Source: Thermoplasmatota archaeon (GTDB lineage Archaea; Thermoplasmatota; Thermoplasmata; Methanomassiliicoccales; Methanomassiliicoccaceae). Taken from it: a stretch of 9,755 bases of DNA. The notes under the pieces were generated by a model. The model searched no databases, was not told the origin of the DNA, and saw only the letters and a program-made list of their open reading frames with translations. Within the stretch, counting starts at the first letter, position 1; each line of letters starts with the position of its first letter. The DNA lies in contig JAKIXL010000031.1 in the NCBI GenBank assembly GCA_022709105.1, positions 2,557 through 12,311 on the forward strand, in the 5' to 3' direction. Positions 1 to 6,094 of the stretch are shown here, piece by piece. A program made the translations under genes and the position numbers.

Positions 1-251
1 TGGTCAACTTTGCCCTGGAATCAGCGTTCATCTCCGTGCTTGGAATACTGATCGGTTCGGTCCTTGGCGTCGTGGTGGGCTACCAGCTGTGGGAGTCCGT
101 GTTCCAGGACATGGGCATAGGATTCCTCGTGCCCTGGTGGCCGGTCCTCACGGTCGGCGGCATGGCATTCGTCGCCACCTTGCTCTGCGTGTATCCCGCG
201 GCAAGGGGGGCGAGCAAGGTCTCGCCGGCATCGGTCCTGAGGTTCGAGTGA
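1..251 (+). CDS. ABC transporter permease, FtsX/MacB family (C-terminal fragment)
   Basis: The reading frame is open from the window edge (first full codon at 3) to the TGA at 249-251, so only about the last 82 residues are present. They show one hydrophobic segment (ALESAFISVLGILIGSVLGV, about residues 3-25 of the fragment), a short loop containing a WES motif, and a second hydrophobic segment (VLTVGGMAFVATLLCVYPA). The fragment ends in the tail AARGASKVSPASVLRFE. That last pattern (PAxxAxxxxPxxxLRxE after the final helix) is typical of FtsX-like permease domains in LolC/MacB-type ABC exporters. These permeases work with a cytoplasmic ATPase to move lipids, peptides or drugs, or to transmit a mechanical signal; the substrate cannot be told here. 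A GTG at 36 is only an internal codon, since homologous-looking sequence continues upstream. The ATPase partner is not in the window. Confidence 0.85.
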   Translation, partial: VNFALESAFISVLGILIGSVLGVVVGYQLWESVFQDMGIGFLVPWWPVLTVGGMAFVATLLCVYPAARGASKVSPASVLRFE

Positions 252-267
252 GCCCCCTCAGGCCGCG

Positions 268-327
268 GCCTCCGGCCAGGAGGCGGCTATGACCTATCCA
301 GGCCAGCCGGGCCGGCTGTGAGATAGG
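268..327 (+). terminator. Tandem GC-rich hairpins after the permease gene
   Basis: Two stem-loops lie 17 bp after the permease stop. The first pairs 268-273 (GCCTCC) with 279-284 (GGAGGC) around a 5-nt loop. The second is nested: the outer stem is 293-298 (CCTATC) with 322-327 (GATAGG), and the inner stem is 304-309 (CAGCCG) with 313-318 (CGGCTG), giving 12 base pairs with an internal loop. No T-run follows, so this is not a standard U-tract terminator. It may be a 3'-end stabilising structure, part of a terminator region, or a protein-binding site. Confidence 0.35.
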
Positions 328-382
328 CGCAGCTCCCTCTAAAGGCCGGGGGCGCAGGCCGGTTCTCGGGTCCGATCATGGC

Positions 383-423
383 AATAGTATATGTCGATGG
401 GCCTTTCTATTCTGTCGGGGTGA
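383..423 (+). promoter_or_regulatory. Possible TATA box and ribosome binding site for the gene at 428
   Basis: An A/T-rich stretch AATAGTATAT (383-392) stands out in GC-rich sequence and could be a TATA box, placing a transcription start near 414-418. A purine-rich GGGGTGA at 417-423 resembles a Shine-Dalgarno sequence and ends 4 nt before the TTG at 428. If that start site is used, the Shine-Dalgarno sequence would sit at the very 5' end of the RNA, so the two signals fit together only tightly. Confidence 0.3.
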
Positions 424-427
424 CAGA

Positions 428-898
428 TTGTCCGGGCTGGGGGCATCAGGGGATGTCAGGCCGTCGGAGGAAACGGTCAGGATGATGGATGGCCTGATGG
501 AGGGCATCGCCGAGAACGCCGGGGAGCAGGCCGCGGTCAGAGCGCGCCTGCTGCTCGACCGCGCTGCGGCCAGAGGACCGGAGGAGGCCCTCAGGGACCC
601 AGCGAAGTTCAGGTCGCTCCTGCTGGAGCAGGCCAAGGCCTTCATAGAAAGCTCAGGAGGAGAGCTTGAGAACCACTTCCGCCTCATCGCTGCCTGCCAT
701 TTGCTGGTCAATATGCTCAGGCCGTTGGTGGAGGACACCGACGATGAGTACATAACCACCGAGTACGAGGAGCTAAGCGAAGGGCTGAACGACCTGGAAA
801 GGCTGGAAACATTCAATCTGTCTCTTTACAACCGCCTCAGGACGATATTCGAAGGGACCCTAGAGCTCTCTGTTGCCTTGGGCATCGCTGAACCCTAG
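428..898 (+). CDS. Uncharacterised small cytoplasmic protein, mostly helical
   Basis: I do not recognise this protein. From the TTG at 428 it has 156 residues. ATG codons at 482 and 485 would give 138 or 137 residues, with a GGAGG at 466-470 as their ribosome site. I kept the TTG because GGGGTGA lies 4 nt before it, but the ATG at 482 is a real alternative. It has no signal peptide, membrane segment or cysteine pair; its two cysteine-poor halves look alpha-helical. The N-terminal part has acidic and Ala/Arg-rich helices (GEQAAVRARLLLDRAAARG). The middle has an amphipathic helix with HFRLIAACHLLVNMLRPL, followed by a very acidic, tyrosine-containing stretch (EDTDDEYITTEYEEL). Codon choice matches the neighbours. 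The opposite-strand ORF at 376-816 is Ser/Arg-rich and reads as a shadow. It ends 54 bp before the DUF438 gene on the same strand, so joint transcription is possible. Confidence 0.65.
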   Translation: MSGLGASGDVRPSEETVRMMDGLMEGIAENAGEQAAVRARLLLDRAAARGPEEALRDPAKFRSLLLEQAKAFIESSGGELENHFRLIAACHLLVNMLRPLVEDTDDEYITTEYEELSEGLNDLERLETFNLSLYNRLRTIFEGTLELSVALGIAEP

Positions 899-913
899 GA
901 GCTAACGGGACGA

Positions 914-926
914 CAGTAAAAGGTAT
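914..926 (+). promoter_or_regulatory. Weak TATA-like element before the DUF438 gene
   Basis: The A-rich stretch CAGTAAAAGG in the 54-bp gap lies about 30 bp before the ATG at 953 and would place a transcript start at about 945-950. No Shine-Dalgarno sequence is visible before 953, which fits a nearly leaderless message. The match to a TATA box is weak. Confidence 0.25.
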
Positions 927-952
927 GACCAACCGGCTCCCATTGTTCGGTC

Positions 953-2167
953 ATGGAAGGTCAATTCATTTTATCCGGTCCGACGATGAAAGAACGTGTG
1001 CTCGATCTAGTGAACAAGATAAGGGACGGGGAGGGAGAACTGACCGAAGAGGTCAGGAACGCCCTTCTTGATACCGATCCGTTCCTCATCGAGAGCGCGG
1101 AAGCGGAGCTGATCGAGGAGGGGGTGTCCCGAGAGGACATCATGCTGCTGTGCGATGCCAGGAGCGAAGTGTTCATCGCGGCCGATGAGATCGATGAGAC
1201 GATCCTAGAGCGGCCTGGGCACCCCATCCACACCTTGATGGAGGAGCACCGGCAGATCTTGCTGTTCATGACCGAGGTCCGCGCTGCCGCGAGAGAGATG
1301 CGCGCCGGCGGTACGGGGACAGACAGGACGAGGTCGTGCCTTGACGAGGTCGAACCCTTCATCAAAGAGGCCAGGAAGCATTTCGATCGGGAAGAGAACG
1401 TCCTGTTCCCCTATCTCGAGAAGCATGGCATAGAGGGCCCTCCTAAGGCGATGTGGTCAGAGCACGAGGTGCTGAGGGCCAACGAACAGGAGCTGATCTC
1501 CCTGATCGCCCGGCAACGGTACATGGACCCGGACGAGTTCATCAACGAGCTGGAATGTCACGCCTCCACCTTGCTGGCATTGCTCAACGCTCACTTCCAC
1601 AAGGAGAACCACGTGTTGTTCCCGATGGCCGTCCGCGCGCTGGACGTGCATGAGTGGAACGAGGCCCGCCGCCAGTTCCAGGATATCGGGCCATGCGGCT
1701 TCGCAGAGCCGCATGCACCGCTCGAGCTCAGCATGACCGAGGTGGGGAGCATATCGCCAACCCAAGAGATCATTCTGCAAACCGGTCGGCTCACCGCCGC
1801 AGAGCTGGAAATGGTGCTCGGAAAGCTGCCGGTCGACTTCACGTTCGTGGACGAGAACGATCAGGTGCGTTTCTTCTCCAATTCGCCCGACAGGATATTC
1901 ATCCGGACCCCGGCGGTTGTGGGCCGCAAGGTCCAGAACTGCCACCCAGAGAGCAGCGTCCAGGTGGTGCAGCGCATACTCGAGGAGTTCAAGGCCGGGA
2001 CGAGGGACAAGGCAGAGTTCTGGCTGGAGACCGGCGGGAGGTTCATCCATATACGCTATTTCCCGCTGAGGAGCGTCACCGGCAAATACAAAGGCGTGCT
2101 GGAGATGGTCCAGGACGTCACTGACATAAGGGGACTGAAAGGCGAGAAGAGGCTCCTGGACGATTGA
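953..2167 (+). CDS. DUF438-hemerythrin-PAS sensor-like protein
   Basis: This 404-residue cytoplasmic protein has three parts. Residues about 12-75 match the DUF438 pattern (helical, acidic, ending IEEGVSREDIMLLCD). Residues about 88-230 form a hemerythrin HHE-type four-helix domain with candidate iron ligands H99, H143, E147, H171, H214 and E218, in the motifs EEHRQI, HFDREENVLFPYLEKHG, SEHE and HFHKENHVLFP. Residues about 283-398 form a PAS domain (LPVDFTFVDENDQVRFFS ... GRKVQNCHP ... GVLEMVQDVTDI). The family is found in anaerobes and archaea and is thought to sense oxygen, nitric oxide or redox state through a di-iron site, possibly with a ligand in the PAS domain; this is not shown for this protein. 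It has no kinase, methyl-accepting or DNA-binding output domain, so it must act through a partner. An ATG at 986 (residue 12) is a possible later start. Confidence 0.9.
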   Translation: MEGQFILSGPTMKERVLDLVNKIRDGEGELTEEVRNALLDTDPFLIESAEAELIEEGVSREDIMLLCDARSEVFIAADEIDETILERPGHPIHTLMEEHRQILLFMTEVRAAAREMRAGGTGTDRTRSCLDEVEPFIKEARKHFDREENVLFPYLEKHGIEGPPKAMWSEHEVLRANEQELISLIARQRYMDPDEFINELECHASTLLALLNAHFHKENHVLFPMAVRALDVHEWNEARRQFQDIGPCGFAEPHAPLELSMTEVGSISPTQEIILQTGRLTAAELEMVLGKLPVDFTFVDENDQVRFFSNSPDRIFIRTPAVVGRKVQNCHPESSVQVVQRILEEFKAGTRDKAEFWLETGGRFIHIRYFPLRSVTGKYKGVLEMVQDVTDIRGLKGEKRLLDD

Positions 2168-2517
2168 CGGCGTCCGTCATCACCAGGGACCGCTCTCCAG
2201 TTCTTCGGGATTGGGGCGGGGTCTTGGCGCCGAGATAAATGGGAACGGCCGAGGCCGCGGTGTCCAGCCGGTCACCGGCGGGCTTTCACCGGAACCTCCT
2301 GCCTCCATGCTTCAGGCCGTTCTCCCAGGTCCAAGGAGACGCGGGAACCGCTTGACGGAAAGGACGAAGGGGCGTTCTCGTCAACTACCAATGTCCGCCC
2401 TTTGTCAGGCCCCTGTGACCGGTCCCGCATTTTCGTTCCGTTCAGTTGCCGGCGCCAATGCCCCCTTGGAACGTCCTTAAGCTCCGGGAAGGCCTGCAAT
2501 GGCCTGTTACCTATGGC

Positions 2518-2570
2518 CGCTGAGGATGGCAGGGAAACGGTCCGTCATCCGTTGACAGCAGGCCTCAGCG
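2518..2570. repeat. Nested inverted repeat in the 2168-2749 gap
   Basis: An outer perfect 8-bp stem pairs CGCTGAGG (2518-2525) with CCTCAGCG (2563-2570). Inside it, AACGG (2536-2540) pairs with CCGTT (2549-2553) around an 8-nt loop. The internal loops are 10 and 9 nt. As RNA this would form a two-tier stem-loop. It may be part of a non-coding RNA or a binding site; no conserved family was recognised. Confidence 0.35.
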
Positions 2571-2717
2571 TCCTTGCATACTTCTTATCCCCGACCTATC
2601 GGTCAGGTCAGTGGGAAAGCCCCGGACGATCATGTGCTTGGAACGCGGACCAGATGACCCATAGAAGGCCAAAACGCTTGATACATGAAGGCCGTACACG
2701 CCATGCATGACCTCTCG

Positions 2718-2727
2718 TTCTAATACT
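2718..2727 (+). promoter_or_regulatory. Weak TATA-like element before the gene at 2750
   Basis: The stretch CTAATACT centres about 28 bp before the ATG at 2750. No ribosome binding site is visible upstream of that ATG. Together these fit a leaderless message, but the TATA match is poor. Confidence 0.25.
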
Positions 2728-2749
2728 CGCGCATGCTGTCCCTGTACCG

Positions 2750-3103
2750 ATGGACGAGGTCGAGGCCATAGGGAAGAGGAGACTCGAGCTCCTCAGGGAC
2801 AGACACCGGGACATGACCTTTGACGACGACTACATGGACACCGAGGTCGGGACCCGGGGGCTCGTTCGGGCCATCGACGCGAGAGGCGAGGTGGCGGGGT
2901 TGGAGTTCATAGAACCTGAAGGGGTTTGGGCCGACCCTGATGCGGTGGAGGAATACGCAGAGACCATGGAGGACGGGATCGGGGTCACGGTGATCGTCCC
3001 CGACAAGGAGAGGCTGGAGGCCGAGGCCTTGCTCCGCGAGGAAGCTGGCAAGGAGATCAGAGTGCTCTCTTACAAGGAGAGCACCGATGCCGGGTGGCAC
3101 TGA
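2750..3103 (+). CDS. Uncharacterised acidic protein of 117 residues
   Basis: I do not recognise this protein. It starts at an ATG with no visible Shine-Dalgarno sequence. A charged helix comes first (about residues 1-22, VEAIGKRRLELLRDRHRDM), then an acidic linker (TFDDDYMDTEVGTRG). Residues about 38-107 look like a compact alternating beta/alpha unit: VRAIDARGEVAGLEFIEPEGVW, then a helix PDAVEEYAETM, then a strand VTVIVP, a helix KERLEAEALLREE, and a strand EIRVLSYK. That order could suit a small alpha/beta domain handling a nucleotide or partner protein, but no catalytic motif is clear. There is no cysteine, signal peptide or membrane segment. Codon use looks like its neighbours. It lies 97 bp before the replication gene rfcL on the same strand, but rfcL seems to have its own promoter. 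Confidence 0.7.
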   Translation: MDEVEAIGKRRLELLRDRHRDMTFDDDYMDTEVGTRGLVRAIDARGEVAGLEFIEPEGVWADPDAVEEYAETMEDGIGVTVIVPDKERLEAEALLREEAGKEIRVLSYKESTDAGWH

Positions 3104-3167
3104 GGCTTCCCTGCCGGGGAACAACGTCGGGAAGGCACCAACGGCATAATCGTCCTATCCAGGGGCA

Positions 3168-3177
3168 TCTTTTTATC
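3168..3177 (+). promoter_or_regulatory. TATA box of rfcL
   Basis: The T-rich stretch TCTTTTTATC centres about 28 bp before the ATG at 3201, the usual archaeal spacing between a TATA box and the start of a leaderless transcript. It sits between two arms of a 7-bp inverted repeat, GCACCAA (3135-3141) and TTGGTGC (3183-3189). Confidence 0.55.
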
Positions 3178-3200
3178 CCCCATTGGTGCTCTTTCGCGGC

Positions 3201-4631
3201 ATGAGCGGCGATTGGACCGAGATCTACCGGCCCCATGGGCTAGCCGAGGTCGTAGGCAACCCCAAGGCGGTAGAGGACCTGAAGGCCTGGGCCGACGCAT
3301 GGGTGAGCGGGAGGCCGGTCAAGCGGGCAGCGGTCCTGATAGGCACCCCGGGCACTGGCAAGACGAGCGCAGCGCTCGCTCTGGCCGCCGACTACGGTTG
3401 GGACGTGATAGAGATGAACGCCTCGGACCAGCGGAACGCGGACGCCATAAGGAGCATAGCCATGCGGGGAGCTCTCGGGCAGACCTTCACCCCTGACGGC
3501 GATTATCACTCCACCAAGGAGGGGAAGCTGAAGCTCATAATCCTCGACGAAGCGGACAACATCAGCGGGAGGGAGGACCGCGGGGGCGTCCCCGCGATCG
3601 TGGAAGTGGTGCGCACGACCAAGCAGCCCATCATCCTCATCGTCAATGATTGGTACGCGCTGTCAAAGAAGAGCTCTGTGTTGAAATCACAGACCGAACA
3701 GATCAAGTTCTCTCGCATAAAGACCGTAACTGTAAGAGGGGTGCTCAGGAAGATCGCCAGGGACCAAGGGGTAGCGGTATCCGACAGGGCGCTGGAGCTC
3801 TTGGCTGAGAACTCGGGAGGGGACCTGCGCTCGGCCGTCCGTGACCTGCAGGCGGTCGCCACCGGCAGGAAGGAGGTCACCGACCTGGACACCGCTGTGG
3901 TCTCGGCGCGCGAGGTGGAGAAGACCATGTATCAGGCCATGGATGCGGTCTTCAAGGCCCGTGATCCCAGGGAGGCCAGGGCCAGGATGGCGGAGGTCGA
4001 GGAAACGCCGGAGACCAAGCTGCTTTGGATCGAGGAGAACCTGCCGATCGCGTACCGCGATCATCTTGACCTCTACCGCGGCATGCGTGAGGTAGCGAAG
4101 GCCAGCTCCTACCTCGGGCGGGTCTACCGCCGGCAGCATTATGGGTTCTGGAGCTATGCCGGGGACCTCCTGTCGTTCGGCGTCTGCGCGGCGAAGAGGC
4201 GAGAGGTCCACGGCTACATCCGCTACCAGTTCCCAAGCTATCTGATGAAGATGTCCCGCAGCAAGAGCGTGCGGATGCTGCAAGCGCAGGTATGCTCCAA
4301 GATCGGGGAGATGGTCCACATGTCCTCGGCCGAGGTCCGCCAAGAGGTGCTGCCATACTTCCGGCTCCTCTTCAAGACGAACAAGACGTTCCAGCTGAGC
4401 ATGGCCGCGGAACTGGAGCTTGAGGACGAGGAGGCGGCGTTCATCCTGGAGGAGAAGATCGACTCCAGTGCGGTCAAGAACTTGATGAACGCTCTGAAGA
4501 AGGGCCTTGACGCCAATGTCAAGCGGGCTGTTAGACCGAACGACCGGGGGAAGCCGCCGGAAGCGCTGGAGGGACCGTCAGCGACGGCATCCAAGCCTCA
4601 GCCGGCACCCTCACAGCGCACTCTGTTCTGA
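3201..4631 (+). CDS. rfcL: Replication factor C large subunit (clamp loader ATPase)
   Basis: The protein is 476 residues from the ATG at 3201. A TTG at 3183 would add six residues, but the TATA box 28 bp upstream and the family N-terminus (WTEIYRPHGLAEVVGN) favour the ATG. RfcL works with four small subunits to open the PCNA ring and place it on primed DNA. The AAA+ module shows Walker A GTPGTGKT (residues 48-55), Walker B LIILDEAD (112-119), a sensor 1 region IILIVNDW (about 144-151) and a sensor 2 stretch GGDLRSAVRDLQ. NASDQRN at 73-79 is also typical of RfcL. A helical collar follows. The highly charged C-terminal tail ends in QRTLF (472-476), which looks like a short PCNA-binding (PIP) motif at the extreme C-terminus, as in other archaeal RfcL. 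No small-subunit gene is in the window. taw1 begins 6 bp after the stop, so the two are very likely co-transcribed. Confidence 0.96.
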   Translation: MSGDWTEIYRPHGLAEVVGNPKAVEDLKAWADAWVSGRPVKRAAVLIGTPGTGKTSAALALAADYGWDVIEMNASDQRNADAIRSIAMRGALGQTFTPDGDYHSTKEGKLKLIILDEADNISGREDRGGVPAIVEVVRTTKQPIILIVNDWYALSKKSSVLKSQTEQIKFSRIKTVTVRGVLRKIARDQGVAVSDRALELLAENSGGDLRSAVRDLQAVATGRKEVTDLDTAVVSAREVEKTMYQAMDAVFKARDPREARARMAEVEETPETKLLWIEENLPIAYRDHLDLYRGMREVAKASSYLGRVYRRQHYGFWSYAGDLLSFGVCAAKRREVHGYIRYQFPSYLMKMSRSKSVRMLQAQVCSKIGEMVHMSSAEVRQEVLPYFRLLFKTNKTFQLSMAAELELEDEEAAFILEEKIDSSAVKNLMNALKKGLDANVKRAVRPNDRGKPPEALEGPSATASKPQPAPSQRTLF

Positions 4632-4633
4632 GG
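4629..4633 (+). promoter_or_regulatory. Ribosome binding site of taw1 on the rfcL stop codon
   Basis: TGAGG combines the TGA stop of rfcL with a GAGG Shine-Dalgarno core, 4 nt before the ATG at 4638. Ribosomes ending on rfcL would be placed directly over the taw1 start, which suggests translational coupling. Confidence 0.5.
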
Positions 4634-4637
4634 CCCC

Positions 4638-5573
4638 ATGACCACTGATCTTAGCAGGACGAGAGAAAAGCAACAGTACAAGATGCACGGTGGGCACGCG
4701 GCGGTCAAGCTATGCCACTGGATGCAGCAATCGCTCCTCAAGGACAGGCCGTGCTACAAGCAGGAGTTCTACGGGATCCGATCCCACCGGTGCCTCCAGA
4801 TGACCCCCGTGGTAGACCAGTGCACGCACAATTGCCTGTTCTGTTGGCGCGTTCAGGGCTTCGACCGCAAGGAGGAGAAATGGAGGGAGCCGGAGGAAGT
4901 TCTCGAAGCATGCATCGCCGAGCAGCGCAAGCTCGTTTCCGGCTTCAAGGGCGATCCCCGATGCAAGCAGGAGATGTGGAACGAGTCCCGCGAGCCCAAG
5001 CAGGTAGCGATATCCCTCTCCGGCGAACCGACGATGTACCCTTACCTCGGGGACCTCATAGCATTATGCCACCGAAGGGGCATGACCACCTTCCTGGTGA
5101 CCAACGGCACGCTGCCGGAGGCTCTGGAAAAGCTCGATCCTCTTCCGACTCAGCTGTATGTCACGCTCGCCGCCCCGAATCCTGAGGTTTATAAAAGATT
5201 GTGCGTCCCCCGCATACCCGATGGATGGGAGCGCCTTATGCGAACTCTCGAGCTCATGCCGTCCCTCAGCACCAGGACGGTGATCAGGCACACCCTGGTC
5301 AAGGAATGGAACATCGGATGGGAGGACGAATATGCACGCCTGGACGCCCTGGCCGACCCCACCTTCATCGAGCCCAAGGGCTACGTTTTCGTTGGCGATT
5401 CTCGCCGCCGGATGAGAATGGCCAATATGCCATCCCATGCTGAGATCAGGGAGTTCTCCGCCAAGCTGGGTGAGCGGGTGGGAATGAACATCCTGAAGGA
5501 GAGGAAGGACAGCAGGGTCCTGGTGCTAGGCGAGAACGAGTCTAGACTAAAGATCCCCGGGATCGAGGATTGA
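4638..5573 (+). CDS. taw1: tRNA 4-demethylwyosine synthase (radical SAM, TYW1-like)
   Basis: Taw1 makes the tricyclic base 4-demethylwyosine (imG-14) from N1-methylguanosine at position 37 of tRNA-Phe, using S-adenosylmethionine and pyruvate. This stabilises codon-anticodon pairing. The 311-residue protein has the radical SAM triad C62-x3-C66-x2-C69 (CTHNCLFCW). It also has C26, C39 and C52, the spacing known for the second 4Fe-4S cluster of archaeal Taw1; the numbering matches my recollection of the Methanocaldococcus jannaschii enzyme and supports the ATG at 4638. Further family motifs are SGEPT at 128-132, the FLVTNGT strand at 152-158, and a TRTVIRHTLVKEWN segment. It lacks the flavodoxin domain of eukaryotic TYW1, as is normal for archaea. 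It is the second gene of a unit with rfcL and converges with the GNAT gene, 35 bp separating the two stop codons. Upstream Trm5 and later wyosine genes are not in the window. Confidence 0.95.
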   Translation: MTTDLSRTREKQQYKMHGGHAAVKLCHWMQQSLLKDRPCYKQEFYGIRSHRCLQMTPVVDQCTHNCLFCWRVQGFDRKEEKWREPEEVLEACIAEQRKLVSGFKGDPRCKQEMWNESREPKQVAISLSGEPTMYPYLGDLIALCHRRGMTTFLVTNGTLPEALEKLDPLPTQLYVTLAAPNPEVYKRLCVPRIPDGWERLMRTLELMPSLSTRTVIRHTLVKEWNIGWEDEYARLDALADPTFIEPKGYVFVGDSRRRMRMANMPSHAEIREFSAKLGERVGMNILKERKDSRVLVLGENESRLKIPGIED

Positions 5574-5603
5574 ACCAGGGAACGCGCCTATCTGCGGCGG
5601 GGC

Positions 5604-5619
5604 AGCGGTCATAACCGCT
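5604..5619. repeat. Small hairpin at the convergent junction
   Basis: AGCGGT (5604-5609) pairs with ACCGCT (5614-5619) around a 4-nt CATA loop. It covers the stop codon of the GNAT gene. No T-run follows on either strand, so a role in termination is uncertain. Confidence 0.25.
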
Positions 5620-6094
5620 TGCTCAGATGCATGGTCTCCATGGCATAGCCTTGAGAACGGTAAAGGCCGAGGGCGCAGACATTCCCACCACCGACATTGA
5701 GCCACATGGCCGCGGCTCCATTCTCCCGGGCCCATCGCTCGGCTCGGTCCAAGAGCTCGCGGGCAAGACCCTGCCGCCGATACCGAGGATCCACGAATAC
5801 CTCCAGCAGCCACGCCTCCCCCGGGCCCTGGTGCAGCCTTTCCATGGTGGCCCACACGAGCCCGATCCTTTCGCCGTCGCGCAAGGCCACGATGAGCTTG
5901 TCTGCCCCTCCGCTCCGATAGTGATATCTTTCGAGATCGGAGCGGGCCTCCTCGATCATTTCCCGGTCATCGGCGGCGGCCAAGCGTTCGGAAGCCTTGG
6001 TCTCGCGCATGCCAGCGACCATTGCCTGCAGCGTCCAGTCCAGGTCGTTCTCTTCGAAGTCCCGGTAGTGGACGGCGTCCATCGTGACGGTCAT
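5609..6094 (-). CDS. GNAT-family N-acetyltransferase
   Basis: This 161-residue protein has the GNAT fold. The acetyl-CoA binding motif A runs through WLLEVFVDPRYRRQGLARELLDRAERWA (residues about 95-122), with the pyrophosphate loop R-R-Q-G-L-A at 106-111. The motif B region AMWLNVGGGNVCALGLYRSQGYAMETMHLSK (about 129-159) carries Y145, where these enzymes often have a catalytic or CoA-contacting tyrosine. The N-terminus (YRDFEENDLDWTLQAM) is the usual first strand and helix. The substrate cannot be read from sequence; it could be a small molecule, a ribosomal protein or a protein N-terminus. Its ATG overlaps the stop of the aCPSF1 gene by 4 bp (ATGA, 6091-6094), with AAGGA (6099-6103, minus strand) as ribosome site, so translation is likely coupled. 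An ATG four codons in (at 6082) is an alternative start. Confidence 0.92.
   Translation of the reverse strand: MTVTMDAVHYRDFEENDLDWTLQAMVAGMRETKASERLAAADDREMIEEARSDLERYHYRSGGADKLIVALRDGERIGLVWATMERLHQGPGEAWLLEVFVDPRYRRQGLARELLDRAERWARENGAAAMWLNVGGGNVCALGLYRSQGYAMETMHLSKRL

Larger units (their letters stand above)
2168..2749. other. 582-bp gap without a convincing gene; several inverted repeats
   Basis: The ORFs here (2211-2480 and 2402-2710 on plus, 2272-2499 on minus) are rich in Arg, Ser, Cys and Pro, have no domain pattern and overlap each other, so I do not call them. The gap holds short hairpins. TGACGG/CCGTCA (2165-2170 with 2174-2179) sits on the stop codon of the DUF438 gene. GCCGG/CCGGC pairs at 2267-2279, and AGGCC/GGCCT pairs at 2490-2494 with 2501-2505. 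A nested structure at 2518-2570 is listed separately. A 10-bp direct repeat GTCCGTCATC lies at 2172-2181 and 2540-2549. A/T-rich spots at 2576-2590 and 2718-2726 could be promoter parts. No tRNA or known RNA family was recognised. Confidence 0.5.

Noticed and set aside
1457..2050. 197-codon minus-strand ORF
   Set aside because: It is antisense to the hemerythrin and PAS domains of the DUF438 gene, with no pattern of its own.
2211..2710. Plus-strand ORFs at 2211-2480 and 2402-2710
   Set aside because: They overlap in different frames, are rich in Arg, Ser, Cys and Pro, lack ribosome sites or TATA boxes at the right place, and show no domain pattern.
3183..3200. TTG start six codons upstream for rfcL
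   Set aside because: The TATA box at 3168-3177 would start RNA near the ATG at 3201, after the TTG, and the ATG gives the usual family N-terminus.
3687..4343. 218-codon minus-strand ORF
   Set aside because: It is antisense to rfcL and rich in Pro, Gly, Arg and His, as shadow frames are.
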